Shown here piece after piece: positions 15,999 through 24,829 of a stretch of 64,000 nt of DNA. Under the pieces are notes generated by a model that had not been told where the DNA came from, ran no database searches, and saw only the letters and a list, made by a program, of their open reading frames with translations. The stretch is from Roseateles terrae. GTDB lineage: Bacteria; Pseudomonadota; Gammaproteobacteria; Burkholderiales; Burkholderiaceae_C. The stretch lies in contig NZ_JACHXO010000001.1 in the NCBI RefSeq assembly GCF_014192155.1, forward strand, positions 372,001-436,000, in the 5' to 3' direction. The first letter of the stretch is position 1; each line of letters starts with the position of its first letter. A program made the position numbers and the translations under genes.

Positions 15999-18758
15999 AT
16001 GAAGGCCCGACTGCTGATCGCGGCCCTGGTGATGATCCTGGTGGGGTGTGGCGGTGGATCGGGCAGTGGCGGCGGAACCTCCGGCGGCACCGGGCCAGAT
16101 GGCGGCGGCGGCCCCGGCACGGGCACATCCAACCCGGGGGACGTGCGCATTGCCGCGGCGCTCACGTCCGGCGATCCCGCCGGCCTGGCCGATACCGACA
16201 CCGCCACGCTGCTGGAGCGGGCCATTGCCGAAGCGACCAGCCGCCGGCAGTCGGAATCCGCAGTCCTGTCGGCGCTGTATGGCGACACCGCCACGCCGCT
16301 GGACTTGACGCTCAACGTCGGCACGAACAGCGTCAGCATCCTGCCGCTGAGCTCCACGACTGCGGTGTCCAGCATCAAGTCGGACAACGGCACCCCGCTG
16401 GCCGCCGTGGTGGTGGACGGCAAGGGCCGCGGTCTGGCCTACGGCGCGGACGTGCTGCAATGGATGTCCGCCACCACCAAGGAGCAGCAGCACTATCCGC
16501 TGTTCCTGCGCCAGATCCGCTGGCTGGTGACCGGCAGCGGCACCGGCACCCTGCCGGCCACGCTGAAGATTGCCACCGCCGGCTACAGCGCCAGCACCGT
16601 CAAGAACTTCCTCACTCGCGCTGGCAGCACGGCGGAGGCCCTGGACTGCGCCGTGGCCGATCCGGCCAATACCTGCTGGACCAGCGCCGACCTGATCGTC
16701 CTGGGCGGCAGCGTGCCGACGTCCAGCGGTTTGACGGCGCTGATCCGCAGCTACCTGGCGGGCGGCAAGGCGGTGGTCTACATGCATCCGAACTGGGTCC
16801 AGTCGGCGGGCGGCTCGCAGGTGCTGGCGGGCCTGGGCATGAAGATGGGCGGTTATCCGGGCAATTACTTCGCGCCTGCGGCAGGCGTGTCGGTCTCCGG
16901 CACCCGCACCGTGGCGGATGTGCTCGGCGCCAAGACCACGCTGAGTGAATTGCCGGCGTCGCTGAAGTTGCTGCAGGCCAGTGCCCCGGCGGTGGACCTG
17001 AAGACGGATGCGTCCGCCCTGACGCCGTTCCGGGACCTGCTGGCCGAGCTCGGCAATCTGCAAAGCACCGGCCAGGCCATCTTCAACGACGACCCCCGTT
17101 TCCTGCTGCATCGCCTGCTGGTGCTGTGGGCGGACCAGCAGCGTCCGGGCCTGACTTACGGCAAGGTCAGCCGCAGCAATGCGGCCGCCTTCCTGCGCAC
17201 CTATGCGGTCGACGCCTTCCAGTGGTTCGCCCGCAGCAGCGCCAAGGCCGCCACGGCCGGGCAGGGCGATTACATGCCCGCGAGCGCCCAGACGCTGACC
17301 CCCAGCACCACGGCGGAAGAGCTGCGCATCACGCTGCCGCAGTCCGGCGGCACCACCCTGATCGGTCGAGGCGCGCTGCCCGCCCGGGGGGTGCAGGTGG
17401 AAGTGGTGGATGCGGCCGGTGCCACGCTGGGCCTGCAGACCAGCCTGCTGCGCACCTGGGGCAATCCGCTGACGGAGGAGGGCGACACCTATGCCCGCCC
17501 GCTGCGTCCGCATTCCTTCAATATTCCGCTGAACACCGCCGGCGCGACCGCCTTCGTGTCGCCCAACGGCGGCCCGCTGATGCTCAGCTACAGCGGCGCG
17601 ACGGCCGGCAGTGTGGTCACCCTGCGCATCAAGGGTGTGATCCGTTATGCCCACTTCGACTACACCACCGCCATGAGCGAGAGTGACATCGCCGATGCGG
17701 TCGCGGCCCTCAATGCCGGCACCTACGGCTGGCAGACGACCAAGGTGGTGGGCGGCGAGATCCAGCAGATCATGGCCTATGCGAAGAGCACCATCGGCAC
17801 GCTGTCGCCCTCGGTCTATGCGAACACGCACATCAAGGATGGCCTGTTCATGAGCAACCATCTGGCCAACGGCTACAACGATGCCGGCATGAGCGCCAAG
17901 GTGAGCAGCCTGTGCGGCACCTTTAGCTGGACGTGCACCGGCCCCCTGCACGACACGCCGTCGGTGCAGCATTTCGTGGGCTGGATCGCCACCTGCGGCT
18001 ACCTCTGCTCGGGCAACCCGATCGACGGCTATGCCGGTATCGGCCTGGGTTGGGGCTACGCCCACGAACTGGGTCACAACACGGTGCAGCGCGTGATGCG
18101 CATCGTGCCGGACGGCACCACCGGTTGCAGCACCGAGTGCGACAACAACATCCTGGCCAGCGCCACCGCCCTGCGGGCCTACGCCATGCTGGGCCTGGAG
18201 ATCAGCAGCGGCCATCCGCTGGACCATGCGGGCCTGTATGCCGCCATCAAGGCCAACCGGGCCTCCGGCCTGAGCGGAGATGCGCTGGTGGCCGACCAGA
18301 CGCGCCGCATCTGGAACGACAGCTCGCAGGACATCATGCGCGCGGTGCACTTCCAGCTGGCCTTCCTGTTCAGCAAGACCCGCAGCGGCCTGAACCAGCC
18401 GACGCTGGACAGCACGATGGACTTCTTCGGCCTGCTGACCAAGGGCGACCGGCTGGTGGCCAAGTCGTTCACCACGGCGACGGCGGCCAGCTACGGCATG
18501 GGGCGTTACACCACCAACACCATCACCAACCATGAGCTGCTGTATGTGCTGAGCTCCCGCATCATCGGGCAGGATCTGCGCAAGGTGTTCTGGATGTATG
18601 GCTTGCCGCTGAGTGACACGGCGCTGGGCTCGGTGGCCGACCTCAACCTGCCGATGGCGTCCCGCAGCTTCTATGCACTGCCGGCGGGCAAACACAACCA
18701 GCTGGCGACCGGCCAGTGGCTGGATGTGGAGGCGGGTCAGCCGGCCTGGCCGTTCTGA
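15999..18758 (+). CDS. IMPa-like secreted metalloprotease lipoprotein (M60/M88 type)
   Basis: 919 aa from the ATG at 15999, chosen because it gives a lipoprotein signal (MKARLLIAALVMILVGC, lipidated Cys17) followed by a Gly/Ser-rich linker; earlier starts at 15918 and 15960 would bury it. No start has a Shine-Dalgarno. The catalytic zinc motif is H689-E-L-G-H693 in AHELGHN, followed about 20 residues later by TECDNNI, which fits the third ligand Glu of M60-type gluzincins. Length and layout resemble the P. aeruginosa immunomodulating metalloprotease IMPa (923 aa), an O-glycopeptidase cleaving mucin-like glycoproteins. Six or more cysteines around the active site may form disulfides. Likely displayed on the outer membrane or secreted. 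Confidence 0.88.
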   Translation: MKARLLIAALVMILVGCGGGSGSGGGTSGGTGPDGGGGPGTGTSNPGDVRIAAALTSGDPAGLADTDTATLLERAIAEATSRRQSESAVLSALYGDTATPLDLTLNVGTNSVSILPLSSTTAVSSIKSDNGTPLAAVVVDGKGRGLAYGADVLQWMSATTKEQQHYPLFLRQIRWLVTGSGTGTLPATLKIATAGYSASTVKNFLTRAGSTAEALDCAVADPANTCWTSADLIVLGGSVPTSSGLTALIRSYLAGGKAVVYMHPNWVQSAGGSQVLAGLGMKMGGYPGNYFAPAAGVSVSGTRTVADVLGAKTTLSELPASLKLLQASAPAVDLKTDASALTPFRDLLAELGNLQSTGQAIFNDDPRFLLHRLLVLWADQQRPGLTYGKVSRSNAAAFLRTYAVDAFQWFARSSAKAATAGQGDYMPASAQTLTPSTTAEELRITLPQSGGTTLIGRGALPARGVQVEVVDAAGATLGLQTSLLRTWGNPLTEEGDTYARPLRPHSFNIPLNTAGATAFVSPNGGPLMLSYSGATAGSVVTLRIKGVIRYAHFDYTTAMSESDIADAVAALNAGTYGWQTTKVVGGEIQQIMAYAKSTIGTLSPSVYANTHIKDGLFMSNHLANGYNDAGMSAKVSSLCGTFSWTCTGPLHDTPSVQHFVGWIATCGYLCSGNPIDGYAGIGLGWGYAHELGHNTVQRVMRIVPDGTTGCSTECDNNILASATALRAYAMLGLEISSGHPLDHAGLYAAIKANRASGLSGDALVADQTRRIWNDSSQDIMRAVHFQLAFLFSKTRSGLNQPTLDSTMDFFGLLTKGDRLVAKSFTTATAASYGMGRYTTNTITNHELLYVLSSRIIGQDLRKVFWMYGLPLSDTALGSVADLNLPMASRSFYALPAGKHNQLATGQWLDVEAGQPAWPF

Positions 18759-18842
18759 CCGGCTTCACGGTCGGCGTTTCCAAAAGGTTTGGGAGCCGGG
18801 TGGCGGGGCGCTGCGTCCCTGCGGCCGGTGGAGGCCGACCCC

Positions 18843-19268
18843 TCAGAGCCAGTGACGACACCCCGGTGCGCCGCACTGGCAGGGCAGCCGCCCTTCATGA
18901 TGGGTAAGGCCGTAATCGACGGTGAGTTCCTCGCCGTCGGCAATGTCCCGCAGCGCCAGGAACTGCACTTCACCGTCCTCCACCTGGATGCGGGCATTGG
19001 GCTCGCAACTGTGGTTGGTGAAGCGTAGCGCGTCCTGCGAGCGGCTGGCGTCGATGGCGCGTGCCGGTGAAAGCTCCACCAGCATCAGCCGTCCGCCGCC
19101 CTGGGCGCGACGGCGCGCCTCCGCCACGGTGATCGACTCACCGGTCAACTGACCCAGCCGCTGCCCCGCGCGGATCGGCTGCTGGGCAAACACGCCATAG
19201 CCGTCAATGCGGCTGCGCCGCAGCGCCACCGCCACGTCGGTGTGTCGGGGATCAAAGCGCAGCGCCAT
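18843..19268 (-). CDS. SET-domain protein lysine methyltransferase-like
   Basis: 141-aa protein consisting of little more than a SET domain. Hallmarks are visible: the N-terminal GYGVFAQQPIRAGQ, the SAM/pseudoknot motif RFTNHSCEPNARI, GEELTVDYG, and a C-terminal post-SET-like CQCGAPGC zinc cluster. GAGG lies 7 bases before the ATG. SET enzymes methylate protein lysines; bacterial substrates are mostly unknown. It lies 87 bp downstream of queF on the same strand and could be cotranscribed. Functional assignment to a substrate is not possible from sequence. Confidence 0.88.
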   Translation of the reverse strand: MALRFDPRHTDVAVALRRSRIDGYGVFAQQPIRAGQRLGQLTGESITVAEARRRAQGGGRLMLVELSPARAIDASRSQDALRFTNHSCEPNARIQVEDGEVQFLALRDIADGEELTVDYGLTHHEGRLPCQCGAPGCRHWL

Positions 19269-19355
19269 CGGCCCGCCTCAGTTCCGACATCGACGAACGC
19301 CGCGCGGCCGTCTCCGCACACTGGGCTGAAGGCGGCCGCGCGTTCATGGCTGCAA

Positions 19356-19910
19356 TCAGCGCAGCAGCCCGGATTCGAAGCTGTGCGACGGGATGTCCAC
19401 CGCCGGCAGCGGCTTCCAGCCCTTCTTGCGGTGTTCCGCCACCACGTTGGTGTAGATGCCGCCCCGCACATACCACTTGGCGGTGATGCGGATATAGCGC
19501 GGATTCGTCACCTTCACGATGTCGTCCAGGATGGTGTTGGTCACCTTCTCATGGAACGCACCCTCGTTGCGGTAGCTCCAGAAGTACATCTTCAGGCTCT
19601 TGAGCTCGACGCAATATTCATCGGCAATCATGTCGATGGTGAAATGCGCGAAGTCGGGCTGGCCGGTCAGTGGGCAGTGGCAGGTGAACTCGGGCACCTG
19701 GAACTGGATGACATAGTCACGCTCCGGTGCGGGGTTGGGGAAGACGTGGATCTCCTTGCTCGGTGCGCTCGGCGGGTTGGGCGGCATCTCGCGCATCTTG
19801 GGCTGGGCAGCCGGCTTGCCGGAGGCGCGCTTGGCAGTGGTCTTGTCGGTGTTCTTGGCGCCAGTCTTGGCAACGGGCGCGGAAGTCTTGGCGGAAGCAG
19901 TCTTGGCCAT
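19356..19910 (-). CDS. queF: NADPH-dependent 7-cyano-7-deazaguanine reductase
   Basis: Reduces preQ0 to preQ1 in queuosine synthesis; 184 aa, single-domain (YkvM-type) form. The conserved block FTCHCPLTGQPDFAH contains the catalytic cysteine (Cys79) and Asp86, followed by the QueF signature ELKSLKMYFWSYRNEG and the GAFHE glutamate. The first 38 or so residues are an unusual Ala/Lys/Thr-rich basic tail (AKTASAKTSAPVAKTGAK) not found in the core family, probably disordered. No preQ1 riboswitch is recognisable upstream. Divergent from smc. Confidence 0.93.
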   Translation of the reverse strand: MAKTASAKTSAPVAKTGAKNTDKTTAKRASGKPAAQPKMREMPPNPPSAPSKEIHVFPNPAPERDYVIQFQVPEFTCHCPLTGQPDFAHFTIDMIADEYCVELKSLKMYFWSYRNEGAFHEKVTNTILDDIVKVTNPRYIRITAKWYVRGGIYTNVVAEHRKKGWKPLPAVDIPSHSFESGLLR

Positions 19911-19999
19911 GGTGGGTTCGGGATCTTGTTCGGAGAAAAATGCGGCCCACAGGCGTGGCCGGTGGTGACAGGGGGCGATGGTATCATCCGGCGCGAAAC

Positions 20000-20022
20000 A
20001 AGCGCCCCGTCAAGGGGCGTTT
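20000..20022. other. Short GC hairpin in the queF/smc gap
   Basis: AAGCGCCCC-GTCA-AGGGGCGTTT: a stem CGCCCC/GGGGCG with short loop and flanking A/T residues. It could act as a weak terminator or as part of a leader, but it lies between divergent genes, where a terminator would make little sense. Confidence 0.3.
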
Positions 20023-20062
20023 CCACAATCAAATCAAAGGCTTAGGCAGCTCTCCAACCCCG

Positions 20063-23000
20063 ATGCGACTGAACTCGATCAAGCTCTCGGGCTTCAAGTC
20101 CTTCGCCGACCCGACCAACTTCCAGTTGCCCGGGCAACTGGTGGGCGTCGTCGGACCCAACGGTTGCGGCAAGTCCAACATCATGGATGCCGTCCGCTGG
20201 GTGCTGGGCGAAAGCAAGGCCAGCGAACTGCGTGGGGAATCCATGCAGGACGTGATCTTCAACGGCTCGGGCAACCGCAAGCCGGCCAGCCGGTCCAGCG
20301 TGGAGCTGGTCTTTGACAATGCCAGCGCCCGCGCCGGCGGCCAGTGGAACCAGTTTTCCGAAATCGCGGTCAAGCGGGTGCTGACCCGCGACGGCACCAG
20401 CAGCTACTTCATCAACAATCAGCCGGTGCGTCGCCGGGACGTGCAGGACGTGTTCCTGGGCACGGGCCTGGGCCCGCGGGCCTACGCCATCATCGGCCAG
20501 GGCACCATCAGCCGGATCATCGAGTCCAAGCCGGAAGAGCTGCGCATGTTCCTGGAGGAGGCCGCCGGGGTTTCCAAATACAAGGAACGCCGCCGAGAGA
20601 CGGAAAACCGCCTCAAGGACACCCGCGAAAACATGACCCGGGTGGAGGACATCCTCCGCGAGCTCAACAGCAACCTTGACAAGCTGGAGCGCCAGGCCGA
20701 GATCGCCGCCAGCTATCGCTCGCTGCAGGACCAGGGCACCCTGAAGCTGCACCAGCTCTGGTTCCTGAAGCATCGCGATGCCTCCGGCGAAGCCACCCGC
20801 GTCAAGACCGAACATGCCGAGGCGGTGAATGCGCTCGAAGCCCGCATGGCCGAGCTGCGTCACCTCGAGGCCGAGCTGGAAACCGTCCGGCAGGCCCACT
20901 ATGCCTCGGGCGACGACCTGCATGCGGCGCAGGGCCGCATGGCGGAAGCCCAGCTGGAAGTGAGCCGGCTGGAAGAACGCATCCGCTATGTGGTGGAAGG
21001 CCGCCAGCGGCTGGAGCAGCGGCTGGTGGAACTGCAGACGCAGAACCAGCAGTGGCAGGAACGCGCCGAGCAGGCCCAGGCCGAGCTGGATGAGGTGGCC
21101 GGGCAGATCGCCCAGGCGGAAGAGCAGAGTGAGATCCTGGCGGCCCAGGCCGAAGACCAGGCGATGAAGCTGCCCGAGGTCGAAGACCAGCTGCGCGCCG
21201 CGCAGAGTCGCGCCAATGAACAGCGCAGTCAGGTCGCCCAGGTGCAGCAGCAGATCCAGGTGCTGGCCGCGGAAAGCCGAAGCGTCGATGAGCAGCTCCG
21301 CGGTCTGCGCGGACGCCGCGACCGGCTGGCGCAGGAACGCCAGGGTCTGGCCGCGCCGCAGCATGAGAAGCTGGACGAAGTCCGGCGACTGAGCGCTGCC
21401 GCCGATGAGCAGCAGGCCATTGCCGACGCCCGCCTGTCCGAACTGGCTGAAGCCGTGCCGCAGGCCGACGAGCAGCGCCAGTCCGCCCAGCAGGAGGCGC
21501 AAGCCCAGGCCGCGCGCCTGACCGACATCGCCGCCCGTCTCGCCGCCCTGCGCGCCCTGCAGGAGAAGGTGCAGACGGAAGGCAAACTCAAGCCCTGGCT
21601 GGCCCGTCACGGTCTGCAGGACCTGCAAGGCCTGTGGACCCAGCTGCACATCACGCAGGGATGGGAAAACGCCCTGGAAGCGGCGCTGCGCGAGCGCATG
21701 GGCGCCTTGTCCGTCGGCCGCCTGGAGACGGTGCAGGCCTTCGTGCAAGACCCGCCCCCGGCCCGGCTGGCGTTTTACGCCGCACCCCAGAGCGAGATCA
21801 GCAACACCCATCGGGCGCTCACACCGCTCACCGACCTGCTCAAGCTGGAATCACCGGGCCTGCGCGCCCTGATGAATGACTGGCTGGAAGGCATCTACAC
21901 GGCGGAGTCCATTGCCCAGGCGCTGGCCGACCGGCCGAAGCTGAGCCATGGCGAGGTCATCATGACCCGCGAAGGCCATGCGGTCAGCCAGTTCGCGGTC
22001 AGCTTCTATGCCGCCGACAGCGAAACCGCCGGCCTGCTCGCCCGCGCGCAGGAGATCGAGCAACTGGCCCTGGAGCAGCGCGCCCAGACCCTGATCAGCG
22101 ACGAAGCCCGCGCCCAGGCCATCCGCGCCGAAGCGGCTTACACCGATGCAGCCCAGCGCCTGGCGGTGCTGCGTCGGGAAGCCACCGACACCCAGTCGCG
22201 TGCCCATCAGCTGCAGGTTGAACTGCTGCGCCTGACGCAGCAGACCGAAGCGGCGATGTCCCGCCGCACCCAGCTGGACGAAGAACTGGCCGACATCGAC
22301 GCCCAGCAGGAAGGCCTGATGGAGCGCCGCATGGAAGGCGAGGCCCGCTTCGAGGAGCTGGACCTGCAACTGGCCACGACCCAGGAGCGTCATGCCGAGC
22401 TGGACGAAGCCGTCATCCAGGCCGAACGCAAGCTCACCGAAGCCCGGGAGCAGCAGCGGGTGCTGGAGCGCCGGGCCCAGGAGGCGGTGTTCAGCGCCCG
22501 GGCGCTGGCGGCCAAGCGCGGTGAACTGCAGCGCAGCATCGAGACCTCGCGCCAGCAGGTGCAGGTCAACGAGCAGACCATCCAGAACATGGGCCGCGAG
22601 CGCGAGGAACTCGATGACGCGGCCGCCCAGGCCGGCCTGCAGGATGCGCTGGCGCTGAAGGTGGAGCGCGAAGCCGCGCTGGCCACGGTGCGCGCCGCCT
22701 ACGACGACCTGAGCCTGCGCCTCAAGCGCGGCGAAGAGCAGCGCCTGGGCATCGAGCGCGCCCTGGAGCCGATGCGCGAACGCATCACCCGGCTGCAACT
22801 GGACGAACAGGCCGCCGCGCTCGGCGGGCAGCAGTTCATGGAACAGCTGGTCGCCGCGAATGTAGACCTGGAAGCACTGGCCAAGACCGTCGAAGACGGC
22901 GGCGTCAAGCTTTACGGACTGCAGGGCGAGATCGACCGCATCAACCGCGAGATCGCGGCGCTGGGGGCCGTCAATCTGGCGGCGCTGGACGAACTGGGCG

Positions 23001-23575
23001 CAGCGCGCGAGCGCAAGACCTTCCTCGATGCGCAATATGCCGACCTGACCTCCGCCATCACGACGCTGGAAGACGCCATCCACAAGATCGACCTGGAAAC
23101 TCGCGACCTGCTGGGGACGACGTTCCACCAGGTCAATGAGCATTTCGGGCGGATGTTCCCCAGCCTCTTCGGCGGCGGCCAGGCCAAGCTGGTCATGACC
23201 GGCGACGAAATCCTGGATGCCGGCGTGCAGGTCATGGCCCAGCCGCCCGGCAAGAAGAACAGCACCATCCACCTGCTGTCCGGCGGCGAAAAGGCCCTGA
23301 CCGCGATTGCGCTGGTGTTTGCCATCTTCCAGTTGAATCCTGCGCCGTTCTGCCTGCTGGACGAGGTGGACGCGCCGCTGGACGACGCCAACACCGAGCG
23401 TTATGCCCGGCTGGTGGCGGAAATGAGCAAGGTGACGCAGTTCCTCTTCATCTCCCACAACAAGATTGCCATGGAAATGGCCAAGCAGCTGATCGGGGTG
23501 ACGATGCAGGAACAAGGGGTGTCCCGGATCGTGGCGGTGGACATGGAGTCCGCGCTGGCCATGGCGGAGCAGTAA
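20063..23575 (+). CDS. smc: Chromosome partition protein Smc
   Basis: 1170-aa SMC ATPase that organises and segregates the chromosome with ScpAB. The ATG at 20063 (MRLNSIKLSGFKSF) matches the family N-terminus; the open frame extends far upstream but without similarity. Walker A GPNGCGKSN is near residue 32, followed by long coiled coils rich in Gln/Ala/Glu, a hinge around residues 500-650 (GRLETVQAF), and at the C-terminus the signature LSGGEKALTA (about 1072) and Walker B CLLDEVDAPLDD (about 1096). Followed after 92 bp by the zipA-like gene on the same strand. Confidence 0.97.
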   Translation: MRLNSIKLSGFKSFADPTNFQLPGQLVGVVGPNGCGKSNIMDAVRWVLGESKASELRGESMQDVIFNGSGNRKPASRSSVELVFDNASARAGGQWNQFSEIAVKRVLTRDGTSSYFINNQPVRRRDVQDVFLGTGLGPRAYAIIGQGTISRIIESKPEELRMFLEEAAGVSKYKERRRETENRLKDTRENMTRVEDILRELNSNLDKLERQAEIAASYRSLQDQGTLKLHQLWFLKHRDASGEATRVKTEHAEAVNALEARMAELRHLEAELETVRQAHYASGDDLHAAQGRMAEAQLEVSRLEERIRYVVEGRQRLEQRLVELQTQNQQWQERAEQAQAELDEVAGQIAQAEEQSEILAAQAEDQAMKLPEVEDQLRAAQSRANEQRSQVAQVQQQIQVLAAESRSVDEQLRGLRGRRDRLAQERQGLAAPQHEKLDEVRRLSAAADEQQAIADARLSELAEAVPQADEQRQSAQQEAQAQAARLTDIAARLAALRALQEKVQTEGKLKPWLARHGLQDLQGLWTQLHITQGWENALEAALRERMGALSVGRLETVQAFVQDPPPARLAFYAAPQSEISNTHRALTPLTDLLKLESPGLRALMNDWLEGIYTAESIAQALADRPKLSHGEVIMTREGHAVSQFAVSFYAADSETAGLLARAQEIEQLALEQRAQTLISDEARAQAIRAEAAYTDAAQRLAVLRREATDTQSRAHQLQVELLRLTQQTEAAMSRRTQLDEELADIDAQQEGLMERRMEGEARFEELDLQLATTQERHAELDEAVIQAERKLTEAREQQRVLERRAQEAVFSARALAAKRGELQRSIETSRQQVQVNEQTIQNMGREREELDDAAAQAGLQDALALKVEREAALATVRAAYDDLSLRLKRGEEQRLGIERALEPMRERITRLQLDEQAAALGGQQFMEQLVAANVDLEALAKTVEDGGVKLYGLQGEIDRINREIAALGAVNLAALDELGAARERKTFLDAQYADLTSAITTLEDAIHKIDLETRDLLGTTFHQVNEHFGRMFPSLFGGGQAKLVMTGDEILDAGVQVMAQPPGKKNSTIHLLSGGEKALTAIALVFAIFQLNPAPFCLLDEVDAPLDDANTERYARLVAEMSKVTQFLFISHNKIAMEMAKQLIGVTMQEQGVSRIVAVDMESALAMAEQ

Positions 23576-23667
23576 GCCTTGACAGACCATCATGTCCCAG
23601 GCGGCGCGCCGCAGCGACCGGGCGAGGAATCGCCGGCAGCGCCCCGGGAGACGGAGACAATGACGCC

Positions 23668-24765
23668 ATGACGACCGACTGGAGCCTTACCGCCATGCTG
23701 GCCGCCCTGGGCGGCGTGGTGCTGGTAGGCGTGCTTGCCCAGGGCTGGTGGAGCGCTCGGCGCGCCGGCCCCAAACGTGCCGCCCCCAAGGGCGCTTCCA
23801 AGGCCGCCTCCTCGGACCGCCATGAGCCGAGCCTCGCAGGGGGCGGTGGCGCTGCGGCGGCGGACGGCATGCCCGCCGACCCGCTGCCCGACCTGCGCAC
23901 CCTCGACGAGACGGTTCCGGCCGTGGCCCGGGTCCGCAAGACGTCCACCCGCATTGATGCGCTGATCGACGCCCTGGCGACGGTGACGCCCGAAGCGCCG
24001 GTGAGCGGCGAGATGGCCTTGTCCCACCTGCCGGGCAGCCGCCGGGCGGGGACCAAGCCGTTCCAGATCGAGGGGCTGAATGCGGCCACCGGCGATTGGG
24101 AGCTGCCGCAACCGGGTCAGCGGTATTCGGAGTTCCAGGCGGGCCTGCAGATGGCCAACCGCAGCGGGGCGCTGAACGAAATCGAATATTCGGAGTTCAT
24201 CCAGAAGGTGCAGGGGTTCGCTGACGGCCTGGGTGCGATGGTGGAATTCCCGGACATGCTGGACGTGGTGGCCCGCGCCCGCGAGCTGGACCAGTTTGCG
24301 GCCAGCCATGATGCCCAACTGGCCATCCGTCTGCGGGCCAAGGGCGCGGCCTGGACGCTGGGCTTCGTGCAGCAGGGCGCTCTGCGCCATGGCTTTGTGC
24401 CGGGATCGATCCCGGGGCGGCTGGTGATGCCGTCGCCCGATGATGGCGCACCGCCGGTGCTGGCCCTGCAGTTCGATGCGCAGGCGGCGCTGGCGGATGA
24501 TCCGCAGACCTCGTCCCTGCGGGAGCTGACGCTGGCGCTGGACGTGCTGCAGACGCCGGAAGCGCAGGAGCCGTTTGCGATCTGGCAGGAATCGGCGCGG
24601 CATCTGGCGCGGGACTTTGAGGCGGACATCTGCGACGACCGTGGGCAGGTGCTCAACCTGCATGCGTTCCAGGCCATCGGGCAGGAACTGGACGCGCTCT
24701 ACAAGGCACTGGCCGCGCGGGATCTGGCGGCCGGAACACCGGTCGCCCGGCGCCTCTTCAGCTGA
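23668..24765 (+). CDS. zipA: ZipA-like cell division protein
   Basis: 365 aa with an N-terminal membrane anchor (about residues 8-27, LTAMLAALGGVVLVGVLAQ), a Lys/Ala/Gly-rich linker, and a C-terminal domain (from about residue 150) resembling the FtsZ-binding domain of ZipA, with the block FVQQGALRHGFVPGSIPG. ZipA tethers FtsZ to the inner membrane. The position directly after smc is the usual betaproteobacterial arrangement. GGGAGACGGAGA precedes the ATG. Divergence from enterobacterial ZipA is large, so the specific division role is inferred. Confidence 0.8.
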   Translation: MTTDWSLTAMLAALGGVVLVGVLAQGWWSARRAGPKRAAPKGASKAASSDRHEPSLAGGGGAAAADGMPADPLPDLRTLDETVPAVARVRKTSTRIDALIDALATVTPEAPVSGEMALSHLPGSRRAGTKPFQIEGLNAATGDWELPQPGQRYSEFQAGLQMANRSGALNEIEYSEFIQKVQGFADGLGAMVEFPDMLDVVARARELDQFAASHDAQLAIRLRAKGAAWTLGFVQQGALRHGFVPGSIPGRLVMPSPDDGAPPVLALQFDAQAALADDPQTSSLRELTLALDVLQTPEAQEPFAIWQESARHLARDFEADICDDRGQVLNLHAFQAIGQELDALYKALAARDLAAGTPVARRLFS

Positions 24766-24829
24766 CGTCGCCCGGCGCGGCTGGCTTCAGGGGCGCTGGA
24801 CGGTCCCTTGCGGCCGCATCATGGCCGCT

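Noticed and set aside
15744-18695. 983-codon open frame on the minus strand opposite the IMPa-like gene
   Set aside because: Arg/Gln/His/Gly-rich composition with no motifs; a mirror of the GC-rich real gene, as with similar long frames opposite gltX, the hybrid kinase and the MshE-like ATPase.
19911-20062. preQ1 riboswitch upstream of queF
   Set aside because: No AGAGGTTCTAGC-like stem or A-rich tail is recognisable in the leader.
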